From: Bacteroidales bacterium
GTDB taxonomy: Bacteria > Bacteroidota > Bacteroidia > Bacteroidales > WCHB1-69
NCBI GenBank assembly: GCA_012519525.1
Contig: JAAYQB010000111.1
Location: 1-17,361, forward strand
Length of the DNA: 17,361 nucleotides
Reading direction: 5' to 3'
Shown one piece after another: positions 6,975 through 14,263 of the stretch. Within the stretch, counting starts at the first letter, position 1. Each line of letters begins with the position of its first letter. Both the position numbers and the translations under genes were made by a program. Below the pieces are notes generated by a model. The model saw only the letters and a list, made by a program, of their open reading frames with translations, did no database searches and was not told the origin of the DNA.

Positions 6975-7496
6975 ATGACTCTTACCCGCATTCTTATATC
7001 TGTGAAAACATATCCTACGCTTTCCACCACTTATAACGAGTTGGTTTGCACTGCCGGTTTTAGAGAAGACGGTTCGTGGGTTAGAATATATCCTGTCCCG
7101 TATCGAAAACTAAAATATGCCGACCGCTATGAAAAATGGCAATGGATAGAAATGGATATTGTCCGTAACACAAAAGATTTCAGAAAAGAAAGTTATCGCC
7201 CGGCAGATTTGGACAAAGAAATTATTATTGGCGAAATTGTTCCTACTACGAAAAACTGGACACTTCGAAAAGAAATTGCTCTTAAAAATGTTTATACTGA
7301 TATGTCGGTTTTGATTAAAGAAGCAAAAGACACAAACATTGGAACATCTTTAGCTGTACTCAAACCTCAAAAAGTCATAGACTTTATATGGGAACCGTGT
7401 GAAAGAGAATGGGATAAAAACAAACTTGATGCTATTATTGCAAAACAAGCCCAAGGTAATTTATTTGACAATGAAGAAACCAAAAGAATATTCTAA
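6975..7496 (+). CDS. 5' fragment of the DUF488-partner protein, 173 aa
   Basis: The part upstream of the in-frame TAA encodes an intact-looking globular domain. Residues 4-12 (TRILISVKT) form a first strand, followed by YNELVCTAGF and a conspicuous EDGSWVRIYPVPYRKL motif (31-46), then KWQWIEMDI and a helix-rich second half ending QAQGNLFDNEE. I do not recognise a named family; the DGSWVRIYPVP motif and small beta-rich layout could fit a PUA/ASCH-like nucleic-acid-binding barrel, which is only a guess. It begins 4 nt after the DUF488 gene. If translation ends at the TAA, this is the actual product. QGNLF (Q-x-x-L-F) near its end also fits a loose sliding-clamp motif. Confidence 0.65.
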   Translation: MTLTRILISVKTYPTLSTTYNELVCTAGFREDGSWVRIYPVPYRKLKYADRYEKWQWIEMDIVRNTKDFRKESYRPADLDKEIIIGEIVPTTKNWTLRKEIALKNVYTDMSVLIKEAKDTNIGTSLAVLKPQKVIDFIWEPCEREWDKNKLDAIIAKQAQGNLFDNEETKRIF

Positions 7497-7565
7497 GTAG
7501 CAAAAAAACTACCTTATAAATTTTCTTACGTTTTTACTACTAAAGATAATAAAGAACGTACTTTA

Positions 7566-7808
7566 ATGGTAGAAGATTGGGAACTAGGTGCTTTATACTG
7601 GAATTGCTTAGAAAGTGAAAATGGTAATGAAGAATTAGCCTGTCAAAAAGTAAAAGAAAAATATTTTGACTACATGGTAAGTAAATGCGATTTACATTTT
7701 TTCCTTGGCACTACTCAAAAATTTCATAATGTAGGACATAACCCATTTATTATTATCGGTGTTTTTTATCCTCTTAAAGAAGATAAAACACAACTTTCGC
7801 TGTTTTAA
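7566..7808 (+). CDS. 3' fragment of the DUF488-partner protein, 80 aa, ending in QLSLF
   Basis: The frame is open from 7497; the first ATG is at 7566, and reinitiation there would give 80 residues. It contains MVEDWELGALYWNCLE, a helix with KVKEKYFDYM, then LHFFLGTTQKFHN, GHNPFIIIGVFYP and a C-terminal Gln-Leu-Ser-Leu-Phe. QLSLF exactly matches the bacterial beta-clamp-binding consensus QL(S/D)LF, and it is placed at a free C-terminus, as in many clamp-binding proteins. This points to an association with DNA replication or repair (inference). It is the distal part of the interrupted partner gene rather than an independent gene. Confidence 0.5.
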   Translation: MVEDWELGALYWNCLESENGNEELACQKVKEKYFDYMVSKCDLHFFLGTTQKFHNVGHNPFIIIGVFYPLKEDKTQLSLF

Positions 7809-7826
7809 AAAATTTTAAAATTTGAA

Positions 7827-7866
7827 AAAACTTACATTTACAATATATTTTTATGTATTTTTGTAA
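7827..7866 (+). repeat. Right copy of the cassette-flanking direct repeat (contains the pyrH promoter)
   Basis: This is the second copy of the ~39-bp repeat, starting 19 bp after the partner gene's stop. Its identical 20-bp core is 7844-7863. It includes TATTTTTG at 7856-7863, the most likely -7 box for pyrH. Confidence 0.7.
7856..7863 (+). promoter_or_regulatory. -7 promoter box for pyrH
   Basis: TATTTTTG matches TAnnTTTG and lies 52 bp before the pyrH ATG, giving a leader of roughly 45-50 nt. It lies inside the right flanking repeat, so pyrH keeps a promoter independent of the cassette. Confidence 0.5.
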
Positions 7867-7915
7867 CTTGTTAACGTTTTTTATTTTTTAGTATCTAAAA
7901 TACTCATATTTAACT

Positions 7916-8623
7916 ATGAAATATCAAAGAGTCTTATTAAAAATTAGCGGTGAATCTTTGTCGGGCAGCGAAGCTTACGGTATCAACAAAGAAGCATTGC
8001 ATTTCTATGCTTCTGAAATTAAAACTGCTTATAATTTAGGATTACAAATCGGTGTGGTAATAGGCGGAGGCAATATTTTCAGAGGCGTTCAAGGAGCAAC
8101 ACAAGGACACGACCGCATTCAAGGCGATTATATGGGCATGTTAGCCACAGTTATCAACAGCATGGCTTTAGAATCCGAGTTGCAATCAATTAACGTCAAG
8201 GCTGTTGTTTTATCGGGCTTAGCTATTGATCCTTTATGCGAAAAGATGAGCAGCCAACGAGCTATCGAATACCTTAAAAACGATTATGTTGTAATTATGG
8301 GCGGAGGTACGGGCAATCCTTTTTTCACTACCGACAGCACGGGTGCTTTACGTGCCTTAGAAATCAAAGCCGACCTACTCTTAAAAGGCACACGCGTGGA
8401 TGGTGTGTATAACAAAGACCCTGAAAAACATAATGATGCTGTGAAATTCAACACATTAACATTTAACGAAGCCTATGATAAAGGCTTAAACATTATGGAT
8501 TTAACTGCCTTTACGTTATGCAAAGAAAACAATTTACCCATTGTAGTATTTAATATGAACCAAAAAGATAACTTAAGCAAAATATTAAAAGGCGAAAAAA
8601 TTGGAACATTAATTTCAAATTAA
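7916..8623 (+). CDS. pyrH: UMP kinase (uridylate kinase)
   Basis: UMP kinase phosphorylates UMP to UDP with ATP in de novo pyrimidine synthesis; the bacterial enzyme is a cytosolic hexamer of the amino-acid-kinase fold. The 235-aa sequence has normal length and all the family blocks: KISGESL (9-15), VVIGGGNIFRG (47-57), the GDYMGMLATVINSMAL helix (70-85), VIMGGGTGNPFFTTDSTGAL, and LLLKGTRVDGVYNKDP. It is followed 6 nt later by the 2TM gene and then frr, the pyrH-frr pairing seen in most bacteria. Its promoter lies within the repeat at the end of the DUF488 cassette. The ATG at 7916 gives the expected N-terminus directly before the first strand (YQRVLLKIS). Confidence 0.98.
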   Translation: MKYQRVLLKISGESLSGSEAYGINKEALHFYASEIKTAYNLGLQIGVVIGGGNIFRGVQGATQGHDRIQGDYMGMLATVINSMALESELQSINVKAVVLSGLAIDPLCEKMSSQRAIEYLKNDYVVIMGGGTGNPFFTTDSTGALRALEIKADLLLKGTRVDGVYNKDPEKHNDAVKFNTLTFNEAYDKGLNIMDLTAFTLCKENNLPIVVFNMNQKDNLSKILKGEKIGTLISN

Positions 8624-8629
8624 AATTGT

Positions 8630-8986
8630 ATGGAAAACAAAGACACTCTCAATATATTATCAGAGCAAAAAGATGATGAAAAAAAGCTGTATAAAATAGC
8701 AAAGAAAAGAGCGGCTTTTCGCATTCATTTATCTATTTATTTATTAGTAATCCTATTTTTCTGGTTGATATGGTATTTTTTATTTGCCGGAAAAGAAGAC
8801 AATACTTTTTTGCTCTTAACATTGGCTATTACTTTGTTTTGGTTACTTTTCATCATAGCACATTATCTGTTTGCTTTTAAATGGAACAAATCTATTGTTG
8901 AAAAAGAAATCAAGCGATTGGAAAAAAAGGAAAAAAAACTAGAAGCTCTCAAAGAGAAACTCAATCAAAATGAAAATTTATCATAA
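8630..8986 (+). CDS. 2TM domain membrane protein, 118 aa
   Basis: This is a small inner-membrane protein with two predicted membrane helices, about residues 33-53 (HLSIYLLVILFFWLIWYFLF) and 60-82 (FLLLTLAITLFWLLFIIAHY). The N-terminal stretch AKKRAAFRIHLSIYL, with a His at the membrane edge, the second His78 and a Lys/Glu-rich C-terminal helix (85-115, probable coiled coil) match the 2TM domain family, common in Bacteroidota and without an established function; in some proteins the domain precedes LytTR-type regulators, but no DNA-binding part is present here. It lies between pyrH (6-nt gap) and frr (18-nt gap), so it is part of that operon, although its role there is unclear. Confidence 0.85.
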   Translation: MENKDTLNILSEQKDDEKKLYKIAKKRAAFRIHLSIYLLVILFFWLIWYFLFAGKEDNTFLLLTLAITLFWLLFIIAHYLFAFKWNKSIVEKEIKRLEKKEKKLEALKEKLNQNENLS

Positions 8987-9004
8987 ATCATAAAATTGAA
9001 TAAT

Positions 9005-9568
9005 ATGTCGGACGATATCACACTATGCATTGAAACAATGCAGGAATCTATGCAAAACAGCCTCGTTTTTTTCGAAAAGGAATTGGATAAAATTCGTGCC
9101 GGAAAAGCCAACGTTAAAATGTTAGACAGCGTTAAAGTAGATTACTACGGCACTATGACACCCATAGCACAAGTGGCAAGTCTTAGCATTCCCGACCCTA
9201 AACAAATCATGATTCAACCATGGGAAAAAAGCATGATTACCCCTATCGAAAAAGCAATTATGGCTGCCAATTTAGGTTTTAATCCTCAAAATAATGGAGA
9301 AGTAATACGCGTAATTGTTCCCACATTAACAGAGGAAAGAAGAAAAGAATTAGTGAAAAAGGTGAAGCAAGAAGGCGAACAAGTAAAAGTTACTATTCGC
9401 AACACCCGCAGAACGGCTAACACCACAATTAAAGAACTAAAAGACAGCGGACTTCCTGAAGATGTAATTAAAAAAACAGAAGTAACCATTCAAAAAATCA
9501 CAGATGAATTTATCGAAAAAGTAGATAAATACATAGAAGTGAAAGAAAAAGAAATTATGACCATTTAA
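9005..9568 (+). CDS. frr: Ribosome recycling factor
   Basis: Ribosome recycling factor, with EF-G, splits post-termination ribosomes from mRNA in the cytosol. The protein shows the family signatures: SLVFFEKELDKIRAGKANVKMLDSV near the N-terminus, VDYYGTMTPIAQVASLSIPD, IMIQPWEKSM, NNGEVIRVIVPTLTEERRKELVKKVKQ and the C-terminal KIEVKEKEIMTI-like helix end. I chose the ATG at 9005 (187 aa), which gives the usual length of about 186 residues. An in-frame TTG at 8996 would add only three residues (MNN) and is unlikely to be used. It is the third gene of the pyrH-2TM-frr-rmlA unit, with only 16 nt before the next gene. Confidence 0.96.
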   Translation: MSDDITLCIETMQESMQNSLVFFEKELDKIRAGKANVKMLDSVKVDYYGTMTPIAQVASLSIPDPKQIMIQPWEKSMITPIEKAIMAANLGFNPQNNGEVIRVIVPTLTEERRKELVKKVKQEGEQVKVTIRNTRRTANTTIKELKDSGLPEDVIKKTEVTIQKITDEFIEKVDKYIEVKEKEIMTI

Positions 9569-9584
9569 ATAAAAACATAACGTT

Positions 9585-10445
9585 ATGAAAGGGATTATTT
9601 TAGCCGGTGGTGCCGGCACACGCTTGCATCCGCTCACATTGGCATGTAGCAAGCAATTAATGCCAATCTACGATAAACCAATGATATATTATCCTTTAAG
9701 CATATTATTGCTAAGTAATATACGAGAAATATTAATCATATCGACACCTTACGACTTACCTAATTTTCAAAAATTATTAGGCGATGGAAGCCAAATAGGA
9801 TGTTCGTTCAGTTATAAAGAGCAACTTATCCCCAATGGATTAGCACAAGCTTTTGTGTTAGGCGAAGAATTTATCAAAGACGACGATGTGTGCTTAATTC
9901 TTGGCGATAATATTTTTTACGGTTCCGGATTACAACAAACCCTTAAATCATGCAATCAACCCAAAGGCGGTATTGTTTTCGCTTATCATGTCAATGATCC
10001 GGAGCGATACGGCGTCGTCGAATTCGACAGTCAGTTTAAAGCCTTGTCAATTGAAGAAAAACCCCAACGTCCTAAATCCAATTATGCAGTACCCGGTTTG
10101 TATTTCTACGACAATAGCGTAATTGAAGTTGCTAAAAATCTAAAACCAAGTGCAAGAGGCGAATACGAAATAACAGATGTAAACAAATATTATTTAGAAA
10201 AAGGACTTTTAAACGTTTCTATTTTAGGAAGAGGAACGGCATGGTTAGATACGGGTACCTTTCAATCGCTTATCGAAGCTTCGATATTTGTACAAGTAGT
10301 AGAAGAAAGACAAGGACTTAAAATCGGATGTATCGAAGAAATTGCCTACCAACAAGGATTTATCGATAAAGAACAATTACAAGCAATTGCCAAACCATTA
10401 CTAAAAAGTGGTTACGGTCAATATTTAGTGAAATTAATCAAATAA
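9585..10445 (+). CDS. rfbA: Glucose-1-phosphate thymidylyltransferase
   Basis: RmlA/RfbA makes dTDP-glucose from glucose-1-phosphate and dTTP, the first step towards dTDP-L-rhamnose and related surface sugars; it is cytosolic. The 286-aa length is standard. Motifs: MKGIILAGGAGTRLHPLT (nucleotide-binding loop, Arg13), SKQLMPIYDKPMIYYPL (Lys23), ICSF-type strand then NGLAQAF, CLILGDNIFYG with Asp108 binding metal, EEKPQRPKSNYAVPGLYFYD (157-176), GEYEITDVN and RGTAWLDTGT with Asp222. It follows frr by 16 nt and seems to belong to that operon; rmlB, rmlC and rmlD are not in the window, so the rest of the pathway must be encoded elsewhere. The next gene starts 70 nt downstream. Confidence 0.96.
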   Translation: MKGIILAGGAGTRLHPLTLACSKQLMPIYDKPMIYYPLSILLLSNIREILIISTPYDLPNFQKLLGDGSQIGCSFSYKEQLIPNGLAQAFVLGEEFIKDDDVCLILGDNIFYGSGLQQTLKSCNQPKGGIVFAYHVNDPERYGVVEFDSQFKALSIEEKPQRPKSNYAVPGLYFYDNSVIEVAKNLKPSARGEYEITDVNKYYLEKGLLNVSILGRGTAWLDTGTFQSLIEASIFVQVVEERQGLKIGCIEEIAYQQGFIDKEQLQAIAKPLLKSGYGQYLVKLIK

Positions 10446-10515
10446 TTTTCAAGATAGAAAATATCTGAAAAATATTTTTTTAAATCATTCGTTTTAAATA
10501 ACAAATCTTATAAGT

Positions 10516-12372
10516 ATGTTTCGATTCGAAAATGAATATATTTTATATGCATTGCTATTAATACCCTTGTTAATAGCATTGTATATTTATGTCCGTTTGA
10601 AACAAAAAAAAACATGGACTACTTATGGCGATTATCCCTTATTAAAAACAATGTTTCCCGATATGTCGAATCGAGTTAAAACATTAAAATTCATTTTATT
10701 ATGCTTGATTTACATAGTTTTAGTTTTTGCTTTGGCTAATCCTCAATTAGGTGCAAGTGTGGAAAAAGGAAAACGCAAAGGAATAGATGTGATGTTTTGC
10801 TTAGACGTATCGAACAGCATGTTGGCTCAAGATTTGAGTCCTAACCGATTAGAAGCCGCTAAAAGAGCCATGCTTTCGTTTATAGATAAACTGAAAGGCG
10901 ATAGAATCGGCTTGGTTGTTTTTGCCGGAAAAGCCTTTGTGCAACTTCCTATCACTTCCGACTATGCAGCTGCAAAAACTTTTATCAGTCATGTATCTAC
11001 GCAATCTATTAACACACAAGGCACTGATATCGGCACGGCAATTGACTTGGCAGCAAGTTCTATGCTTACCCATCAAAAAGCCAATCAAACACCTCAAAAA
11101 TCAGCAACCAATAAGGTAATCGTCGTTATTTCAGACGGCGAAGACCATATAGAAGATGCTGTTGAAATAACAAAATCAGCTTATAAGCAAGGAATTAACA
11201 CTTTCACTATCGGCATCGGCAGCAGCTTGGGCGTACCCATTCCCGTAAAAACACAAGGTGGAAAAACAGTGTATAAAAAAGACAAAGAAGGAAACACGGT
11301 AATGACCCGACTCAATGAAAATTTACTAAAAGAAATAGCGAAAACAGGCAATGGCACTTACATACATGCCACCAACGCCAATGTAGGTTTTGATATGTTA
11401 TACAAAGAATTAGAGAAAATAGAAAAAAAAGAAATCGAAGATGTCATTTTCTCAAAATACAATAACTATTACTATATCCCTCTATGGATAGTATTTTTCT
11501 TACTCATCATCGAAACTTTACTGTATGACAGGAAAATAATCCGTTTATCTCATTTTTCTTGGATTAATAAACGCATTGCAAGTAGTATCCTTATTGTCTT
11601 CCTCTGTGGTATTTTCAGCTTACAAGCACAAACACGTGATGAGCTAAAACATTTAAGAAAAGGGAATAAATTATATTTTCAGGCTCAAGATTTGGAAAAA
11701 GAAGCCGACAAATTACAGCAAAAAAACAAAGAACTGAACCAAATAGAAAGTATAAAGAAAAAACAAGAAGCCCAATCTCTCTACGAAAAAGCCTCTACTT
11801 CCTATCTGAAATCCAACGCCTCAAACAGCGACTATTATAAAAGCATTTTCAATTTGGGATCTTCATTGTACAAACAAGGAAAATACGAAGATGCAGCCGC
11901 TTTATTCGATAAAATTAACAGTATGGATGCAATGGATAAAAAAACAAAAGCCAAAGCCTATCATAATTTAGGCAATAGCCTATTGCAACAAAAGAAATAC
12001 CAAGAAAGTATTGATGCCTATAAAAACGCATTAAAAATCAACCCGTCCGATAAAGATACCAAATACAATTTAGAGTATGCTAAACGAATGATGGCAATAC
12101 AGCAACAACAGCAACAGCAGCAACAACAACAAAATCAGCAACAAGACAAACAAGAAAAAAAAGAAGACAAAAACGAGCAACAACAGCAACAACAAGAACA
12201 AGATAAAAATAAAGAAAAAAACAAAGAAAAACGAGAAGAAAACAAACAGAAAAACAAAGATACTGAACGACAATTAGACGCATTACAGCAAAACGAAAGG
12301 CGTACGCAAGAAAAAGTAAAAGAAGCTGAAATGCGAAAAGTGAAAAAAGAAAAACAAGAAAAAGACTGGTAA
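10516..12372 (+). CDS. BatB-BatC fusion: VWA domain plus TPR protein with a Gln-rich tail, 618 aa
   Basis: Bat (Bacteroides aerotolerance) proteins form a periplasmic/inner-membrane system of uncertain mechanism. Residues 9-27 and 58-75 are membrane helices; 88-300 is a von Willebrand A domain with a complete MIDAS metal site: DVSNS (Asp97, Ser99, Ser101), Thr170 in QGTDIG and Asp207 in ISDGEDH. A third helix at about 319-336 completes the BatB part. A second hydrophobic stretch (354-371, resembling a signal peptide ending SLQAQ) starts a BatC-like part: a charged coil at 374-430, then TPR repeats at about 440-525 (NLGSSLYKQGKYEDAAALF; AYHNLGNSLLQQKKYQESID; ALKINPSDKDTKYNLEYA). The tail is poly-Gln (529-543, 555-560) and Lys/Glu-rich. 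BatB and BatC are usually separate genes. batD begins one base after its stop. Confidence 0.9.
   Translation: MFRFENEYILYALLLIPLLIALYIYVRLKQKKTWTTYGDYPLLKTMFPDMSNRVKTLKFILLCLIYIVLVFALANPQLGASVEKGKRKGIDVMFCLDVSNSMLAQDLSPNRLEAAKRAMLSFIDKLKGDRIGLVVFAGKAFVQLPITSDYAAAKTFISHVSTQSINTQGTDIGTAIDLAASSMLTHQKANQTPQKSATNKVIVVISDGEDHIEDAVEITKSAYKQGINTFTIGIGSSLGVPIPVKTQGGKTVYKKDKEGNTVMTRLNENLLKEIAKTGNGTYIHATNANVGFDMLYKELEKIEKKEIEDVIFSKYNNYYYIPLWIVFFLLIIETLLYDRKIIRLSHFSWINKRIASSILIVFLCGIFSLQAQTRDELKHLRKGNKLYFQAQDLEKEADKLQQKNKELNQIESIKKKQEAQSLYEKASTSYLKSNASNSDYYKSIFNLGSSLYKQGKYEDAAALFDKINSMDAMDKKTKAKAYHNLGNSLLQQKKYQESIDAYKNALKINPSDKDTKYNLEYAKRMMAIQQQQQQQQQQQNQQQDKQEKKEDKNEQQQQQQEQDKNKEKNKEKREENKQKNKDTERQLDALQQNERRTQEKVKEAEMRKVKKEKQEKDW
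12100..12195 (+). repeat. CAA/CAG trinucleotide tract encoding poly-Gln
   Basis: Eleven consecutive Gln codons (12100-12132), Asn, three more Gln, a Lys/Glu/Asp linker and six more Gln codons (12178-12195) form an in-frame CAA/CAG microsatellite in the Bat fusion gene. The mixing of CAA and CAG lowers but does not remove the chance of slippage. Gains or losses of whole codons would keep the frame. Confidence 0.8.
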
Positions 12373-12373
12373 T

Positions 12374-14224
12374 ATGAGGTGGATATTAACGATAAAAAAA
12401 GCACTATTTACTTTCTTACTGTTCACTTTCACAGCAGGATATGCACAAAACGTCCAAGTGAGAGCATCGGCACCGTCGAATGTAGCAGTAGGACAACAAT
12501 TCAATCTTACGTATTCGTGTAGCGAAAAAGCCACTATTAACCTCCCCTACTTAGCCGATTTCGATATTTTGGGTGGTCCGCAAACTTCGTCGAGTTCGAG
12601 CATACAGATTATCAACGGACAAATGACATCTACTTCAAACTATTCTTACACTTACGTTTTACGAGCTAAAAAAGAAGGAACCTTTGAAATTCCATCTGCT
12701 GTAGCTGTCGTTGACGGGAAAAATGTACATTCAAATAAATTACAAATCAGAGTAAGTGCGGACAATACTCAATCATCAGGACAAGCAAACAAGCAAAATC
12801 CTTCGTCTCAAAGTCAAGGAATCAATGAAAAAGATTTTTTTATTAAAGCTTTCGTTTCCAATACCAACCCTTATGTCGAAGAAGAAGTAATTGTGCGATA
12901 CAAATTATATTTACCAGCTCAAGTACAACGTTATCAAGCATCTATTCGTAAAAATCCGACATCTTCCGGATTTTGGACTTATGAACTAACGGATAGAAAT
13001 GTAGAACCTCCTCAAACTACCGAAACTATTAATGGAACACAATATACGGTAATTGACATTTATTCTCTTGCTGTCTTTCCTCAAAAAAGCGGAAAACTTA
13101 CCATTACACCTTTAGAAATACAAACCGTTGTGCAAATAGTAGTGCAAGCCCAAAGAAGCAATGACCCATGGGACGCTTTTTTCAATAATCCGTTTTTTGG
13201 TGGTGGAAGACTGCAAAACAGAGAGTTGACCATTCTTTCAAACGCTATTACATTGACGGCTAAAGAATTACCCAAGAACGCACCCGCTAACAATAGCGGA
13301 TTAGTAGGTAACTTTAAAGTAAGTACAAAATTGAGCAGAAGCGAATTAACAACCAACGATGCCACTAATTTCACTGTCAGCATCAGTGGTAAAGGAAATA
13401 TTCAACACATTGAAGCTCCTGAGATTCAATTCTCATCCGATTTTGACGTACAAGAGCCCATTATCAATGACGATATTCATAAAAGTCCGCAAGGCATTAG
13501 CGGAACCCGTACTTTTGAATACATCATTGTTCCACGCAATCCGGGCAATTTCACCATTCCCGCTATTTCTTTTTCTTATTTCGATAAAGCTAAAAATCAA
13601 TATATTACATTAAAAACAGCAGAAAATCATTTAAAAATAAAAAAAGGAACGACGCAATCAAGTCAATACAGCAGTGTGGACAATAAGAAAAATGTGCAAA
13701 TTATCGGCAAGGATATACGCTTTATAAAAACCAATCTCTCTTTGCAAAAACAAGCCCCCGTTTTTATCTTATCTCCTTACTATTGGACCGTATTTGCACT
13801 CCCCCTTATCTTATTCATTGTCTTTTTATTAATATTGAAAAAACAAATAAAAAAACGTAGTGATAGCGTAGCCATCAAAGATAAAAAAGCATCGAAAACG
13901 GCTCGTAAACGTCTGCAAGCTGCCGAAAAACTACTGACAACTAATAATGAAGAGGAATTTTACATGGAAATATCCAAAGCCTTATGGGGATATATAAGCG
14001 ATAAATTCAATATTCCGTTGGCACAGCTATCTTTAGATACTGCTAAAGAAAAATTGGAAGAAAGAAAACTCTCCGCTACTTATATCAACGATTTTTTAGA
14101 AGTACTCAACCTTTGCGAATACGTACGATTTGCTCCCAACAACGATTTGACACCGCAAAAAATGTATGAAAAAACTTTCGATTTTATCACTACCATCGAA
14201 AGAGAATTGAAAAAAGGGAAATAA
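12374..14224 (+). CDS. batD: BatD family protein, 616 aa
   Basis: BatD is an exported, single-pass membrane protein of the Bat aerotolerance operon. Residues 1-25 (MRWILTIKKALFTFLLFTFT then AGYAQ) are a signal peptide. The periplasmic part starts VQVRASAPSNVAVGQQFNLT and shows repeated Ig-like strand patterns (FDILGGPQTSSSSSIQIING, YTYVLRAKKEGTFEIPSAVA, DFFIKAFVSNTNPYVEEEVI, RTFEYIIVPRNPGNFTIPAI), all characteristic of BatD. A C-terminal membrane helix lies at about 465-490 (YWTVFALPLILFIVFLLIL), followed by a basic cytosolic tail and a helical domain (KRLQAAEKLL, EEFYMEISKALWGYISDKF). Length fits the family. It is translationally coupled to the BatB-BatC fusion (1-nt gap). No batE follows; a strong hairpin ends the unit. 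Confidence 0.93.
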   Translation: MRWILTIKKALFTFLLFTFTAGYAQNVQVRASAPSNVAVGQQFNLTYSCSEKATINLPYLADFDILGGPQTSSSSSIQIINGQMTSTSNYSYTYVLRAKKEGTFEIPSAVAVVDGKNVHSNKLQIRVSADNTQSSGQANKQNPSSQSQGINEKDFFIKAFVSNTNPYVEEEVIVRYKLYLPAQVQRYQASIRKNPTSSGFWTYELTDRNVEPPQTTETINGTQYTVIDIYSLAVFPQKSGKLTITPLEIQTVVQIVVQAQRSNDPWDAFFNNPFFGGGRLQNRELTILSNAITLTAKELPKNAPANNSGLVGNFKVSTKLSRSELTTNDATNFTVSISGKGNIQHIEAPEIQFSSDFDVQEPIINDDIHKSPQGISGTRTFEYIIVPRNPGNFTIPAISFSYFDKAKNQYITLKTAENHLKIKKGTTQSSQYSSVDNKKNVQIIGKDIRFIKTNLSLQKQAPVFILSPYYWTVFALPLILFIVFLLILKKQIKKRSDSVAIKDKKASKTARKRLQAAEKLLTTNNEEEFYMEISKALWGYISDKFNIPLAQLSLDTAKEKLEERKLSATYINDFLEVLNLCEYVRFAPNNDLTPQKMYEKTFDFITTIERELKKGK

Positions 14225-14263
14225 AGGTAGTATCCCAAAAAGTGTGTAATTTTTTACAACAAC

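Larger units (their letters stand above)
6975..7808 (+). pseudogene. DUF488-partner gene interrupted by an in-frame TAA (full span 278 codons)
   Basis: The frame starting at ATG 6975 meets TAA at 7494-7496, but the same frame then stays open (VAKKLPYKFSYVF...) through the ATG at 7566 to the stop at 7806-7808. No frameshift is needed: 7566 minus 6975 is a multiple of three. The residues just after the stop look like ordinary continuous protein, so the ancestral product was probably one protein of about 277 aa, and a single substitution (for example AAA to TAA) could explain the break. Either the gene is inactivated, it makes two separate polypeptides, or the TAA is a sequencing error. No recoding signal such as a selenocysteine-type hairpin was noticed. 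Confidence 0.7.

Noticed and set aside
7494..7496. Programmed read-through or selenocysteine-type recoding at the TAA
   Set aside because: TAA is not a selenocysteine codon and no conserved structure is apparent; a nonsense mutation is simpler.
8996..9004. TTG start for ribosome recycling factor
   Set aside because: It adds only MNN; the ATG at 9005 gives the normal family length and N-terminus.
10446..10515. Terminator between rfbA and the Bat fusion gene
   Set aside because: Only a 5-bp AGATA/TATCT stem is present before a T-run; too weak to call.
12070..12404. Several overlapping minus-strand frames across the Bat tail
   Set aside because: They are antisense readings of CAA/CAG and Lys/Glu codons, giving Leu/Val/Phe/Cys runs with no plausible protein.
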